Shown: in pieces, positions 46,461 through 55,209 of the stretch
How the letters are laid out: every line of letters begins with the position of its first letter
Numbering within the stretch: the first letter of the stretch is position 1
From: Parelaphostrongylus tenuis
Lineage: Eukaryota; Nematoda; Chromadorea; Rhabditida; Metastrongylidae
Assembly (NCBI GenBank): GCA_019055375.1
Contig: JAHQIW010006045.1
Span: forward strand, 1-64,000
Length of the DNA: 64,000 nt
Reading direction: 5' to 3'
Translations under genes and position numbers: made by a program
The notes under the pieces: model-generated
What the model saw: only the letters and a program-made list of their open reading frames with translations
The model's database searches: none
What the model was told of the DNA's origin: nothing

Positions 46461-47135
46461 TTATTGAAGGATCATGAATTCCATCAATACATTCAATGTA
46501 CCTGAATTTGTCCAAGAATGTATTGTGCAAGAGAAGCAAATTCGTTCCAATAATTGTAAATTCTATTTTATCACATAAATTTAGATGATAACTTTGAACT
46601 TGAGATGTTATATCTGATATGTGTTTCTGCAATCCAGTGTCTAAGAATTAACGATTTTCAATCTTCTCTTTATCACCATTTCAGTTCAATATTTCAAATT
46701 AATAATTCCCAACTTAAGTCACCTCGTTAGTCGAAATTAAGCTGTAGGCACATTGATGGCAGAGAAGGAATGCTAATTTGAACATGAAAACTAATATTCT
46801 AGCCATAGTAAACTTCATTAACCCACTGCATACTGCCTGAGACACGCCACCGGTTGCTCGCCTTGTGCGCCAAGCGGTCCGTGCTGCCGAGTGGTTGGTG
46901 ATGCAGGTCGTCGGGAAGAAGGATGCTAGCTTGATCTGCTCCTACGATGTGTCACCGTAGGTCTTTGGTGTTATCTTTCGCTCTTCACTTTTTTTCTGGT
47001 CAATAAATATGTACCATATCATTAACATATCATAGATCATATCGTAACACCGTAACAAAAGCGACTGAATAGTGTATTAATCATCAGTTATTCACAATCT
47101 GCAGCCCAAGATAATAAAGATGACATGTAATGTAC
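46460..47135. other. No gene seen
   Basis: A short GC-richer stretch near 46850-46940 stands out, but no frame or structure could be named. Confidence 0.4.
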
Positions 47136-47140
47136 AAATT

Positions 47141-47206
47141 ACATATATATATATATATATATATATATTACTCAAAATATATATACTCATATAAATATAT
47201 ATATAT

Positions 47207-47240
<34 letters not shown>
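47141..47240. repeat. TA microsatellite, left of RTE insertion
   Basis: Long runs of alternating TA are interrupted by TACTCAAAATATATATACTC. It abuts the 5' end of the truncated RTE copy directly. Confidence 0.95.
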
Positions 47241-47242
<2 letters not shown>

Positions 47243-48529
47243 CTCGAGTCATTCTGAAACAGGATTGACAGAACACTGGACGAAGGACAGCCATGCGAAC
47301 AAGCAGGGTTCAGAAAGGATTTAGTACTATGGACCACATCCACACGATCACAAGACTCATTGAAGTTTCGCGAGAGTACAAACAACCACTCTGTCTCACT
47401 TTTATCGATCTGAAAAAAGCCTTTGATTCAGTGGAAACAGAAGCGGTTATAGAGGCTCTGGATAACCAGGGCGTCCCTACTCGGTACATAATGATCCTTC
47501 GTGAGCTTTATAAAGATTTCACGACCAGAATATCTCCATTCTACAACAATATCACCATTGACGTAAGAAGAGGGGTTCGACAAGGCGATACAATATTGCC
47601 AAAACTATTCACCGCCACCCTGCAAAACGTCATGCGAACATTAGAATGGGACGAAATGGGAGTGAAAATTGACGGTCGACAATTAAACCATCTTCGCTTT
47701 GCTGACGATATCGTTCTCATAACACCGAACATCAGCCAAGCGGAACGAATGTTGACTGATTTCGATAACGCCTGTGGAAAGATCGGTCTTCAACTGAATC
47801 TAACGAAAACAATGTTCATGAGGAACGGATGGGTTTCTAATGCCCCATTCACGCTCAACAGAACGACAATTTCCGAATGCTTCAGTTACATCTATCTAGG
47901 TCGTGAAATCAACATGATGAACGACCTAGCCCCAGAGTTGAGCAGGAGGAAACGAGCCGCTTGGGGAACGTTTAAGAGCATCGAAGATGTAGTGAAGAGG
48001 ACAAAGAACATCCGACTCCGTGCCCACCTTTTCGACTCGACAATTATCCCTGCCCTAGCGTATGCAGCAGAAACCTGGTCGCTACGTAAGCAGGATGAAA
48101 GATCACTTGCCGTTATCGAACGCGCAGTCGAAAGGTCGATGCTAGGAGTATCTCGTATTTTGCAAATGAGACAAAGGATCCGAACTTCCGACCTACGTCA
48201 ACGATCGAAAATCAGAGACGCCGTTCTACACGCCAGGATATCGAAAATAAGGTGGGCCGGACACGTGATGCGCTTCAACGACAACCGATGGACGAGAGCC
48301 GTTACCGACTGGATTCCTCGGGACGTCAAGCGCTCTAAAGGAAGACCACTGACCCGTTGGTCCGATTTCTTCACGAAAGCGATGGAAGAAAGATATGATG
48401 CTCAGCGAATTTCTAGAGCGAGGAGGACCCACTGGGCTACTCTTGCACGCGATAGGGAAAAATGGAAGAGTTGCTGGTACCCGCTCGAGTCACTCGACGA
48501 TCAACGGAACGACAGGTGATACAGGTGAT
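47239..48529 (+). mobile_element. RTE retrotransposon, young 5'-truncated copy
   Basis: The copy begins within the reverse transcriptase at TTTACTCGAGTCAT and ends in the tail ACAGGTGATACAGGTGAT, which merges into TA repeat. It is nearly identical to 5062-6350 in inverted orientation, and a few substitutions such as DTILPKL for DTISPKL separate them. The TA repeat on both sides hides any target-site duplication. The insertion is probably recent. Confidence 0.92.
47293..48519 (+). pseudogene. RTE reverse transcriptase C-terminal portion (408-codon open frame)
   Basis: From about codon 9 the frame matches the RTE protein without interruption to its natural stop: GFSTMDHIHTI, LTFIDLKKAFDSVETEA, RRGVRQGDTILPKLF, active-site LRFADDIVLI, LGREINMMNDLAPELSRRK, MLGVSRILQMRQRI, KIRWAGHVMRFND and DREKWKSCWYPLESLDDQRN. 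The first codons are out of the ancestral frame because an AAAA run is one base short. It lacks the endonuclease and the reverse transcriptase fingers, so it should not mobilise itself. It shows that the frame breaks in the 5-kb copy are private to that copy. Confidence 0.9.
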
Positions 48530-48543
48530 ATATATATATATAT

Positions 48544-48584
<41 letters not shown>

Positions 48585-48588
48585 TCAT
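48528..48588. repeat. TA microsatellite, right of RTE insertion
   Basis: Alternating TA with ATATTATATTA interruptions continues directly from the RTE tail. Confidence 0.95.
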
Positions 48589-48825
48589 ATTAACACCAGT
48601 GATGCAGTCCAAATAATACACTGATACGGCAAAGTAGAACACAAATACAGACTTTGCTTGGAAATATCCACTTGCTGAATACGTACGAACAGCAATTATA
48701 TAGTTCAGCTAGGGCGAGAGAACGCTACTGAATGCTACTTACTGAACGCTCATAAATGTACCGCACCTTGTACAAGACCTTAGATATACGCCTTTAAGAG
48801 ATTGTTATACCATGTGTTTTTTTCC

Positions 48826-48846
48826 ATTTATTTATTTATTTATTTG
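48826..48846. repeat. ATTT tetranucleotide repeat
   Basis: About four and a half units of TTTA/ATTT. Confidence 0.8.
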
Positions 48847-48879
48847 AGCCGTCATCACAACGCCTTTTTCCCCCTCTGC

Positions 48880-49105
48880 AGATCTTAGTGCTTCTAATAT
48901 TCAAGTCGTTTATGGCCTTCATGAACAGCGTATGTACAATACTGCCTAAGCGAGTCTCCTTGCGATTTCGAGGATAATCTTGCTGTAGCGCTCCATAGGG
49001 CGTTGCTGCTGACATCCGGAGAAAGTTGGGAGTGGACGGGAAACGGGGGAGTGGAGCTCGCCTCCACGCGCGCCGCGACGAGCATCACGACCACTTCATA
49101 ATCAC
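48880..49105. repeat. Unclassified dispersed repeat, copy 2
   Basis: This is the same family and orientation as 32741-32985. It has a GC-rich insert (GGGAAACGGGGGAGTGG) not seen in the other copy. Confidence 0.5.
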
Positions 49106-49499
49106 TGTGGCGATAAAGTGACTCCTAATTCAAAACTTTCCCATTGTGAGTAAATGATTTCTACTCCAAAAGTGACTGTATAACGCCACGACTCCGCGAT
49201 GAAGTTATTAAGTTCAAGTTCCGAGTCTATTTTGAGTTATGAAGACCTTATTTATCTTGTCACCGCTTCTTTCTCGTTAAGCGAGTAAACCGTGCAGCAT
49301 GATTAGGTAAGTTTCACGAGGCACTGCTGATGTTTTTCGACTGCCTCGCATGGGAGGAAAATTCTTATAAATTCAAATCAGTTCTGAGCATTCTAGAAGC
49401 CTGAATATCATTTATATAACAGACAAGATAATATTTTCCAAGATCGACTATCTATTAATCTCGGCATGCTTCAATAATTCCTATTTTTCTTTTTCAAGC

Positions 49500-49570
49500 C
49501 GAACACAAGATGGTTCATTAATCTTTATTCAACAGCTGACATTTGGCAGTTCGCCTTCTTCAAAACCTGG
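49500..49570 (-). repeat. Penelope-type 3' region with hammerhead-like remnant
   Basis: The minus strand reads TTTTGAAGAAGGCGAACTGC, CAAATGTCAGCTG and then AATAAAG. GAAGAAGGC...GCC(G)AAA.GTCAG is the same skeleton as the motifs at 51.88-52.12 kb. The GAAA box has lost its G and the core begins TTGAAGA, so it is inactive if it was ever a ribozyme. It lies 3' of the endonuclease fragment, where a Penelope terminal repeat would be. Confidence 0.45.
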
Positions 49571-49786
49571 AAAGATCAAGTTGTCTGCAGTGCAACCACT
49601 CAAACACCTCCATCATCCTGAAAAAATCACCAAACCACGATTTCAATCTTATCAAGCACAAATTCAACTCTCAACATACTCACCGCTTTTCTAAGTGTTC
49701 CACTAAATGATTCAGGTGGAGATCACCGAAATGAGATCACATAGGCTCACAATGCACCCCACTCATCAAAATAACAGTTTTATATA

Positions 49787-50170
49787 CTAACTCATATCAC
49801 GAGTGATAACGAGGCATTCTTCCCTGCGGTTTATAGTTGGATTGGTCGTATTAATCGGAAATTCTTCCAAAAATTTTTGCGCTAATGTTTTGTGTTCTGC
49901 GCAAGGATGGTGGCTTCGATGTGAAAATCTACTCCGCCATGCTTCTGTGCTTTATGTGTCCCTAGCGGGGTGTTTCGTCTATCGTGACACTTGTCAGCTA
50001 GGTGTTCTTCCATGCGGACATAGAGCGGCTTAGCCATTTCGCCAATATATTTAGTGCTACAGGCACTGTAAGGGGTTAGTAGAGCGTACCTACACCCATT
50101 CAATCACCGTCTCTGCCGTCAGGACATATTTTACAATCTTTCATTATGCAGAGACTGTCATATAAGTGGT
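49787..50170 (-). pseudogene. Penelope-like element GIY-YIG endonuclease, C-terminal fragment
   Basis: This is the DNA-nicking domain of a Penelope-like retroelement. The minus strand gives a cysteine pair before the domain (DCKICPDGR), then YALLTPYSACSTKYIG, the strained GIY...YIG core. Next come PLYVRMEEHL with the catalytic-type arginine, and LGTHKAQKHGGVDFHIEATI. After one frameshift near 49880 the family tail FPINTTNPTINRREECLVIT leads to a stop at 49789-49787. No reverse transcriptase is detectable upstream, so this is a truncated relic. Identification rests on the YIG-R-EH pattern and the NPxINRREE tail. Confidence 0.75.
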
Positions 50171-50569
50171 TACGAACTAGTTGGCGCCCTAATGTATTCT
50201 GTGACATTTCAATGATAGCCACCGATTGCTCTTAACCTGTTCATTTCAAACGCTTTATAGCTGCACCTATCTTAATTAGAAAGAAGGAAAGGATAAAAGG
50301 TAATCTACCTTTGATTGAACGTTCGGAGACGTTCTGTTTCTCTAAAACCGAGGGGTTACAAATTCATATCCATTCGAAACAGCTATTTCCCGAGCCACTT
50401 TCGCGGATTCTACTCACTGCTCCTTCCCGGTACGCACATTTGGCGGCTGTTCGATTTATGTTTTTTACTAACACTTTTTTCGTATGTGAGGGATGAGAGG
50501 AGAGATAGTGAACCAGGGTATTCTCATTACCTAGCTTTCGGTACCACGTAGTGGTTGGTTTTGATGTTA

Positions 50570-50700
50570 CACATATTGTTGAATGTTAGAGAATGAGTGG
50601 TGGCGCAAATGTGCTTCGGTGGTGCAGCGGTAGAGCACGCGTATCTGGTTAGGATGAAGCGCGGATGCGATTTTCGCTTGAGGCCGCGTTTTTGCTCATC
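50570..50700 (+). repeat. tRNA-like SINE head, weak
   Basis: CGGTGGTGCAGCGGTAGAGC resembles an A-box arm. GGATGCGATTTTCGC, at the B-box distance, is degenerate. The preceding GATGTTACACATATTG echoes SINE ends seen at 22.3 and 33.8 kb in the opposite sense. Confidence 0.4.
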
Positions 50701-51124
50701 GCTCAGTTCTTTTAGGATCATCACAGGACCAAAGGAGAAACTTCTATAAAGGATTTGGGTAAAGAAAACTTTCACTTGTCGGAAATCATTTGTTTCAACA
50801 AAAATGGCTACATTTTCTTGAAACTATGCTTGCTATCAATTGTTGTATAACAGTTACTTCTTTCTTTTTAATCCATGTTTTTGAAGTGATTTGATAGCGT
50901 TAAAAATGCCGACTCCCACACTAAGTCGATTCGTTGAAACTTTCATATTACGTTCACTAGCCAAAAAAGATTTTCTCGCTATGAACAGTCAAACCATCGT
51001 TATATTTGCTTCTACAAATGTATTTTCAGTTAAAGAACATTCAGCTGATTTTGAAAGTCTTCACTTTTCAATGCGAACTGCTTGGAATGCGGTCGCTCTT
51101 TGAAAAGTAAGTGCTCATGCCTTG

Positions 51125-51307
51125 GAATCATTTTTGAGCCACGCATGTCAGTGGTCTGTCAAACAGGGCTGACTTATAGAGCCCGATACACGTGTTTCGA
51201 TCTTGCGATCTCGTCAGTCGGGCAGTTACCCTTTCTCGTCTTTTGCTAATCTCTGTGGAAGTCAGCCCTGTTTGACAGACCACTGACATGCGTGGCTCAA
51301 AAATGAT
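51125..51307. repeat. Inverted repeat (~50-bp perfect arms) enclosing a hammerhead
   Basis: 51125-51175 and 51257-51307 are reverse complements (TTTTTGAGCCACGCATGTCA against TGACATGCGTGGCTCAAAAA). The 81-base interior encodes the ribozyme on the minus strand. The arm sequence matches the 3' flank of the 16.2-kb hammerhead and the remnant at 44.88 kb, so both arms derive from one element joined head to head. Confidence 0.85.
51165..51232 (-). ncRNA. Type I hammerhead self-cleaving ribozyme (complete core)
   Basis: On the minus strand the core CTGACGA (51217-51211) fits the CUGANGA consensus, and GAAA is at 51198-51195. Stem II is a perfect GATC/GATC helix (210-207 with 202-199) closed by GCAA, a GNRA loop. 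Inner stem I is six Watson-Crick pairs (223-218 with 186-181). A six-base bulge (180-175) separates it from outer pairs ACT/AGT and GGG/CCC. Stem III is two pairs (195-188, 194-189) around ACGT. Cleavage is predicted after A51187 in GTA, an allowed NUH site. The bulge and the stem II loop are where type I ribozymes make their activating contact. Every core requirement is met, so it may be active when transcribed. Confidence 0.87.
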
Positions 51308-51883
51308 TGCAAGGTATATTAAAATTTGAGCTGTGGTATCAAGAAAACACTCGAAACGAAGGTTATAAGTGCTCATGTTTTCCTCCTTTTTCCTGAAAGA
51401 GCTTTTACACCAAATCATTAGTAATCGTTCAGTAACTTTAGAGCTGGAGATTGTAGCAACAAGCTTAGGTTCTGGGAGTACTGACTGATAACTCAAAAAA
51501 AGAATGACGTTTTTCTTAGGAGTGAACTAATCCAACATCAAAGTGAATTTTTTCGATTATATCTTGAAATTATATTCTTGAGCAAACTTTGATCCATTGA
51601 TGGTATGTTACACAAAGGACTTTTATGAAGAGTGTCGTAGATAAAGCCACCCGCCTATGTATGGAAAAATCATTTAGTTCTAACGAGAAAATCACACTTT
51701 TGTGAAAGCGAAGATATTTTCATAACGTAAAAGTTCGAAAGATCGACGTTCTATCAAACTCGGCATCGAAGTTCATAATCAATTCAAATTTGGAAACTTA
51801 GCTTTTTAGGTGGCACGAGGTCGGAAGACGGCGTTATTGTTGTCGTTGTTGATCACTGTTGATAGATCGCTGTGTGGATTGCT

Positions 51884-51918
51884 GGCTGGCGTTTCGGAGA
51901 CACGGCCTTCCTCAGAGC
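51884..51918 (-). ncRNA. Hammerhead-like motif, GCC site
   Basis: GGCT/AGCC can pair as stem I. CTGAGGA fits CUGANGA and GAAAC is present. Stem II is imperfect, and the cleavage triplet is GCC rather than NUH, so cutting is not expected. Confidence 0.45.
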
Positions 51919-52008
51919 CTAGATATACACTGTTTTCGATATATGAAAATGGAGAAAACTTATCTTGATTAGCTGACGCGAGGTTGATAAAACAGTTGTA
52001 GAAATTCG

Positions 52009-52044
52009 GCTGACGTTTTCGGCGACCCGCCTTCTTCAGAGCCT
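52009..52044 (-). ncRNA. Hammerhead-like motif, left palindrome arm
   Basis: GGCT + CTGAAGA + a GGCG/CGCC stem + GAAAACGTC + AGCC. The core boxes are satisfied, but stem III has no room for a loop. It could work only as a dimer, if at all. Confidence 0.5.
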
Positions 52045-52084
52045 GGACGAATATAGTATTAGAGACTAATACTATATTCGTCCA

Positions 52085-52118
52085 GGCTCTGAAGAAGGCG
52101 GGTCGCCGAACGTCAGCC
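52085..52118 (+). ncRNA. Hammerhead-like motif, right palindrome arm
   Basis: This is the same as its mirror copy but with GAACGTC, two A residues short, so the GAAA box is broken. Stem I GGCT/AGCC and stem II GGCG/CGCC are kept. Confidence 0.4.
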
Positions 52119-52199
52119 GAATTTCTACAACTGTTTATATCAACCTCGCGTCAGCTAATCAAGATAAGTTTTCTCCCATTTTCATATATCAATTGATTA

Positions 52200-53275
52200 T
52201 GCCGAGGTTTTATAGAAAGTCGAACTTTTGAAACTGTTTTCGATATTTGTTATGAGTCGGTAATAGGATCGATCGTTAGCACCACCCCTTGGATCAAGTC
52301 AGAAAATCAAGCGCATGTAAGGTGCCAAGTCCCGGCGTACAATGACGCATTATCTTTACGGTTGATTTTTGGGTTTTTAGCGTTTAAGCAGAACGCCTCG
52401 AGGGTTTTGCTCGTTTATGTTTTGCATTGTCGAGTCAGGATCGTGACAGTCACATCAAAATCATTATTGCTGTGCTCTTGCGCCCTATGTAGACCTAGAG
52501 GTCTGCTTCTATTCATATCGGTTCTATTCTACCTATATGATTCCATCGGTTCTATGCTACCGATATGCTCTATCGGTTCTACTCTAGCGATAGCAATAGG
52601 TAAAAGAATGTCAGGCTTCGCAAATTTGAATCACTTTCGATGCCCGCATCCTTTTTTGAAAAACCCGAGTTTTTTTTGATTTTTTCAGAGTTCCAATATC
52701 CATTCGATGGCTAAAATCTCAAAAGTTGTGAAAGTATACTTTAATGTTTGAAAGGCTTCCTTAATGAGCTCAGATATCGTTCACTCTCAAGCATTTCTCG
52801 CTGAAGAAAGCTTTTCCGTTACAATTTCAATAATAATTCGATATCGTAAATCTCAACTTTCCCAAAAATATATGGTTTTTTAAAATAGACCCTTTAGAGC
52901 GTGTAATAGTCAAAAGAAGATTATGCTTCACGCATAATCGATATGATGGAAAAAGAGCGGGGGCTTGGGGCCAATGTTGCAAAATTTCATGCTTTAGAGC
53001 GCGAAACCCAACATATTACTGATTGTTACAGCGCTCTAGGGAGACCATTCTGAATCAATCTATATCTCTGATTCGCTGAGAATTATGCTATCGAAAGATT
53101 ACCAAAGTTCCATCGAATAAGCCTTATCCGCGAGAAATCCTCGACTGTCAGACAAAAGATTATTCCAACCATTACAGTGCAAATAAAAAGCCATTTGAGA
53201 AATAAAATATACCGTCCAAATTCACTCAATTCAAGCCATCGAATGGCTACTTACACTTCAAATAAAAGCAAAAAT
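52200..53275. other. No gene seen
   Basis: No supported gene. An irregular repetition of CGGTTCTA/ATCGGTTCTA occurs around 52515-52590. Confidence 0.4.
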
Positions 53276-53279
53276 ACGT

Positions 53280-53575
53280 CCTTACCAAAGGAGTAAAACA
53301 TGGTGGAATTAACGGAAAAGTACACAAAGGACTCCTGACATGCCTCTTCAATTTGATCAAGTGTCTCGAATTGGCACCCACGCAGGAAATGTTCCATCGA
53401 GCGGAATCGCGGAACTCAAATTGGACGGTGCAGCATCTGGACTGCAGGCTAGGGGCGGCAGGACCTCGAGTCCCTCCATCTCATCAAATTTTTCCCAAGT
53501 CTTGCTTGCGGAGTGAGGCTTGGCATTGTCCTGCTGAAACAGCAAGCCCTGATCATCATTTGATATCCAAAGATA
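53280..53575 (-). mobile_element. Mariner-like transposase fragment
   Basis: The minus strand gives GLLFQQDNAKPHSASKTWEK, then LEVLPPLACSPDAAPSNL and IPLDGTFPAWVPIRDT. A one-base shift then leads into FETLDQIEEACQESF. The QQDNAKPH and SPDxAPS motifs carry two of the three mariner catalytic aspartates. It is a different lineage from the 20.5-kb relic, and both ends are missing. Confidence 0.8.
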
Positions 53576-53659
53576 AATCAAATATGATGCACTATAGCTA
53601 GCGTTTGCTATATATTCCCATGAATTATAACAACCGATAGTGTGTGAGACATACATAAA

Positions 53660-55025
53660 AGTTAAATTTTTTGCGGGTGTTAAGGAACTTTTTCCTCAAC
53701 CTGGTAAGGTACAACGTGCAGTTTTTTTCGAGTTATAGGAATAATGAAAGAAGCAAAGAAACAGGACCACATTTCACAGAATGTAACTGCAGATCGCACA
53801 AGTTGTGGTAAGAAGTGGAAACATTTTGAACAACCAGATGCTTTTTCCTACTAAAAGCAAGTTTATAGAAATCTCTGTAGTAATATTCGATACCTCATAT
53901 CGGCAAGCTTTCTTTAGTCAATATTTCACTATATAAGGCCAGAAAATAGCCTGTGAAACTGGAAAAAATCAACCCTGATTGCAAAGCCTTGTCTTTTTTC
54001 AAGTAGAACGACCTGTGTAAGTCTTTTTAGCAAAGGAGAGCTTGTGAGAAAATTGGCATTTCGCACGCTACCGAATGACTTCAAGAACACAAATGAAAAC
54101 AGAAGAAACGATTGCTATATAACTCCTGTTATATGTTCCATTTCATGACGATGTGGTCTTCTCGTTGAAATATAGATGATTTTTTGATACATGAAAGTGC
54201 TGCTAACTATATAACTCTCTGCAGAAGTCTTCTCTACAATATCTCATCAGCTTAATCAGATAATAACACCACCCTACCTCAAATTGCCAGATAAATTCCC
54301 ATATTTCCATTACAACGCGTAATAATAAAGACTCCTCAGGGTGCAGCTTGAGTCAAAAACACCTCATGCTTTTGTCAAAAGACCAAGAAACAGTGGAATC
54401 ACACTGGAATTATTAGGAGAGCTCAGAATAGGTAGGGCGCACAATCGCTTCGAGGTCATTCAATTAGATGGAATACCAGAGGGCGTAGATGGGGCGAATG
54501 TACAGTGTCAAATTACCACGATAAAATGTGCTGGTAGTCAGAACAGACGCGCATAATAGAAAGTTAGCATCTATAAACAACAAAACAAAGACCTTTTTTA
54601 TTGAGAAAGATTTCAACTCCAAAAGCTTACTTTTAGTTGAGAAGTTATCGGAAGTTTTTTGATAAAGTGGCATTGTAATTTTTTTTTTAATTGAGAGATA
54701 GAAACTGATAAAGTGATTAATTTTTTGATAATTACATATTTACGACAATGTATAGGAACAAGAAGTTTTCAGTATGAAATAAAAGATAAATATGATTAAA
54801 TTATGATTGAATCTGAATAAGATAAAAATGTTCAGTAACACTTCGGAATATTACACTTCAGTATGTGATCTTTGCATGGATTATATTTCTTATGCAGTTT
54901 TATAGGAGGGACGATTGACAACGCTACCACTACAGACACTCCTATTGAACTATATTCTAAAATCGTTTACAATTTTCTCGATAAAAACGCTTTTATTGAC
55001 GATAAAAATTCAAATTATATCAAAC
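53660..55025. other. No supported gene
   Basis: A plus-strand open frame at 54341-54556 follows a plausible acceptor (CTCCTCAG at 54333-54340). It contains LELLGELRIGRAHNRFEVIQ, but I cannot place it in a family. It could be an isolated exon or chance. Confidence 0.3.
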
Positions 55026-55034
55026 TACCGCATA

Positions 55035-55205
55035 CTAAATGTAGTCCGCCACGCTCGCCGCGTAACCAGGTCGTGTGCCGCGCCAGTCAACGTAGTTGTC
55101 AAGGAGTTCAAAATCTCCTTAACCCTTTTGCACAGACCATGGGTAGGAAGCGGTGTAGCGTTACGTTTTCGCGCGGCTGTGGGAGCTGTTGATGCGCTAA
55201 TGGCA
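55035..55205. repeat. GC-rich island, unclassified
   Basis: About 170 bases (from TAGTCCGCCACGCTCGCCGC to CGCGCGGCTGTGGGAGCTG) are far richer in GC than the surroundings and are open on both strands. It may be a high-copy repeat or a structured RNA. No known RNA or domain was recognised. Confidence 0.35.
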
Positions 55206-55209
55206 AGCA

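Larger units (their letters stand above)
51884..52190. repeat. Palindromic element with hammerhead-like motifs
   Basis: 51938-52190 is a near-perfect inverted repeat centred at 52064, with arms of about 125 bp and only small indels. Each arm carries a hammerhead-like motif facing outward (52009-52044 minus, 52085-52118 plus). A third copy lies just outside (51884-51918 minus). The motif skeleton is GGCT-CTGANGA-stem-GAA(A)-CG(T/C)C-AGCC. Confidence 0.8.

Noticed and set aside
47130..47240. Telomeric or centromeric satellite
   Set aside because: The repeat is plain TA dinucleotide, not the nematode TTAGGC telomere unit, and it is only about 100 bp long.
54240..54270. CTGATGAGAT on the minus strand as a hammerhead
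   Set aside because: The GAAAC box is missing and no stem I partner is found.
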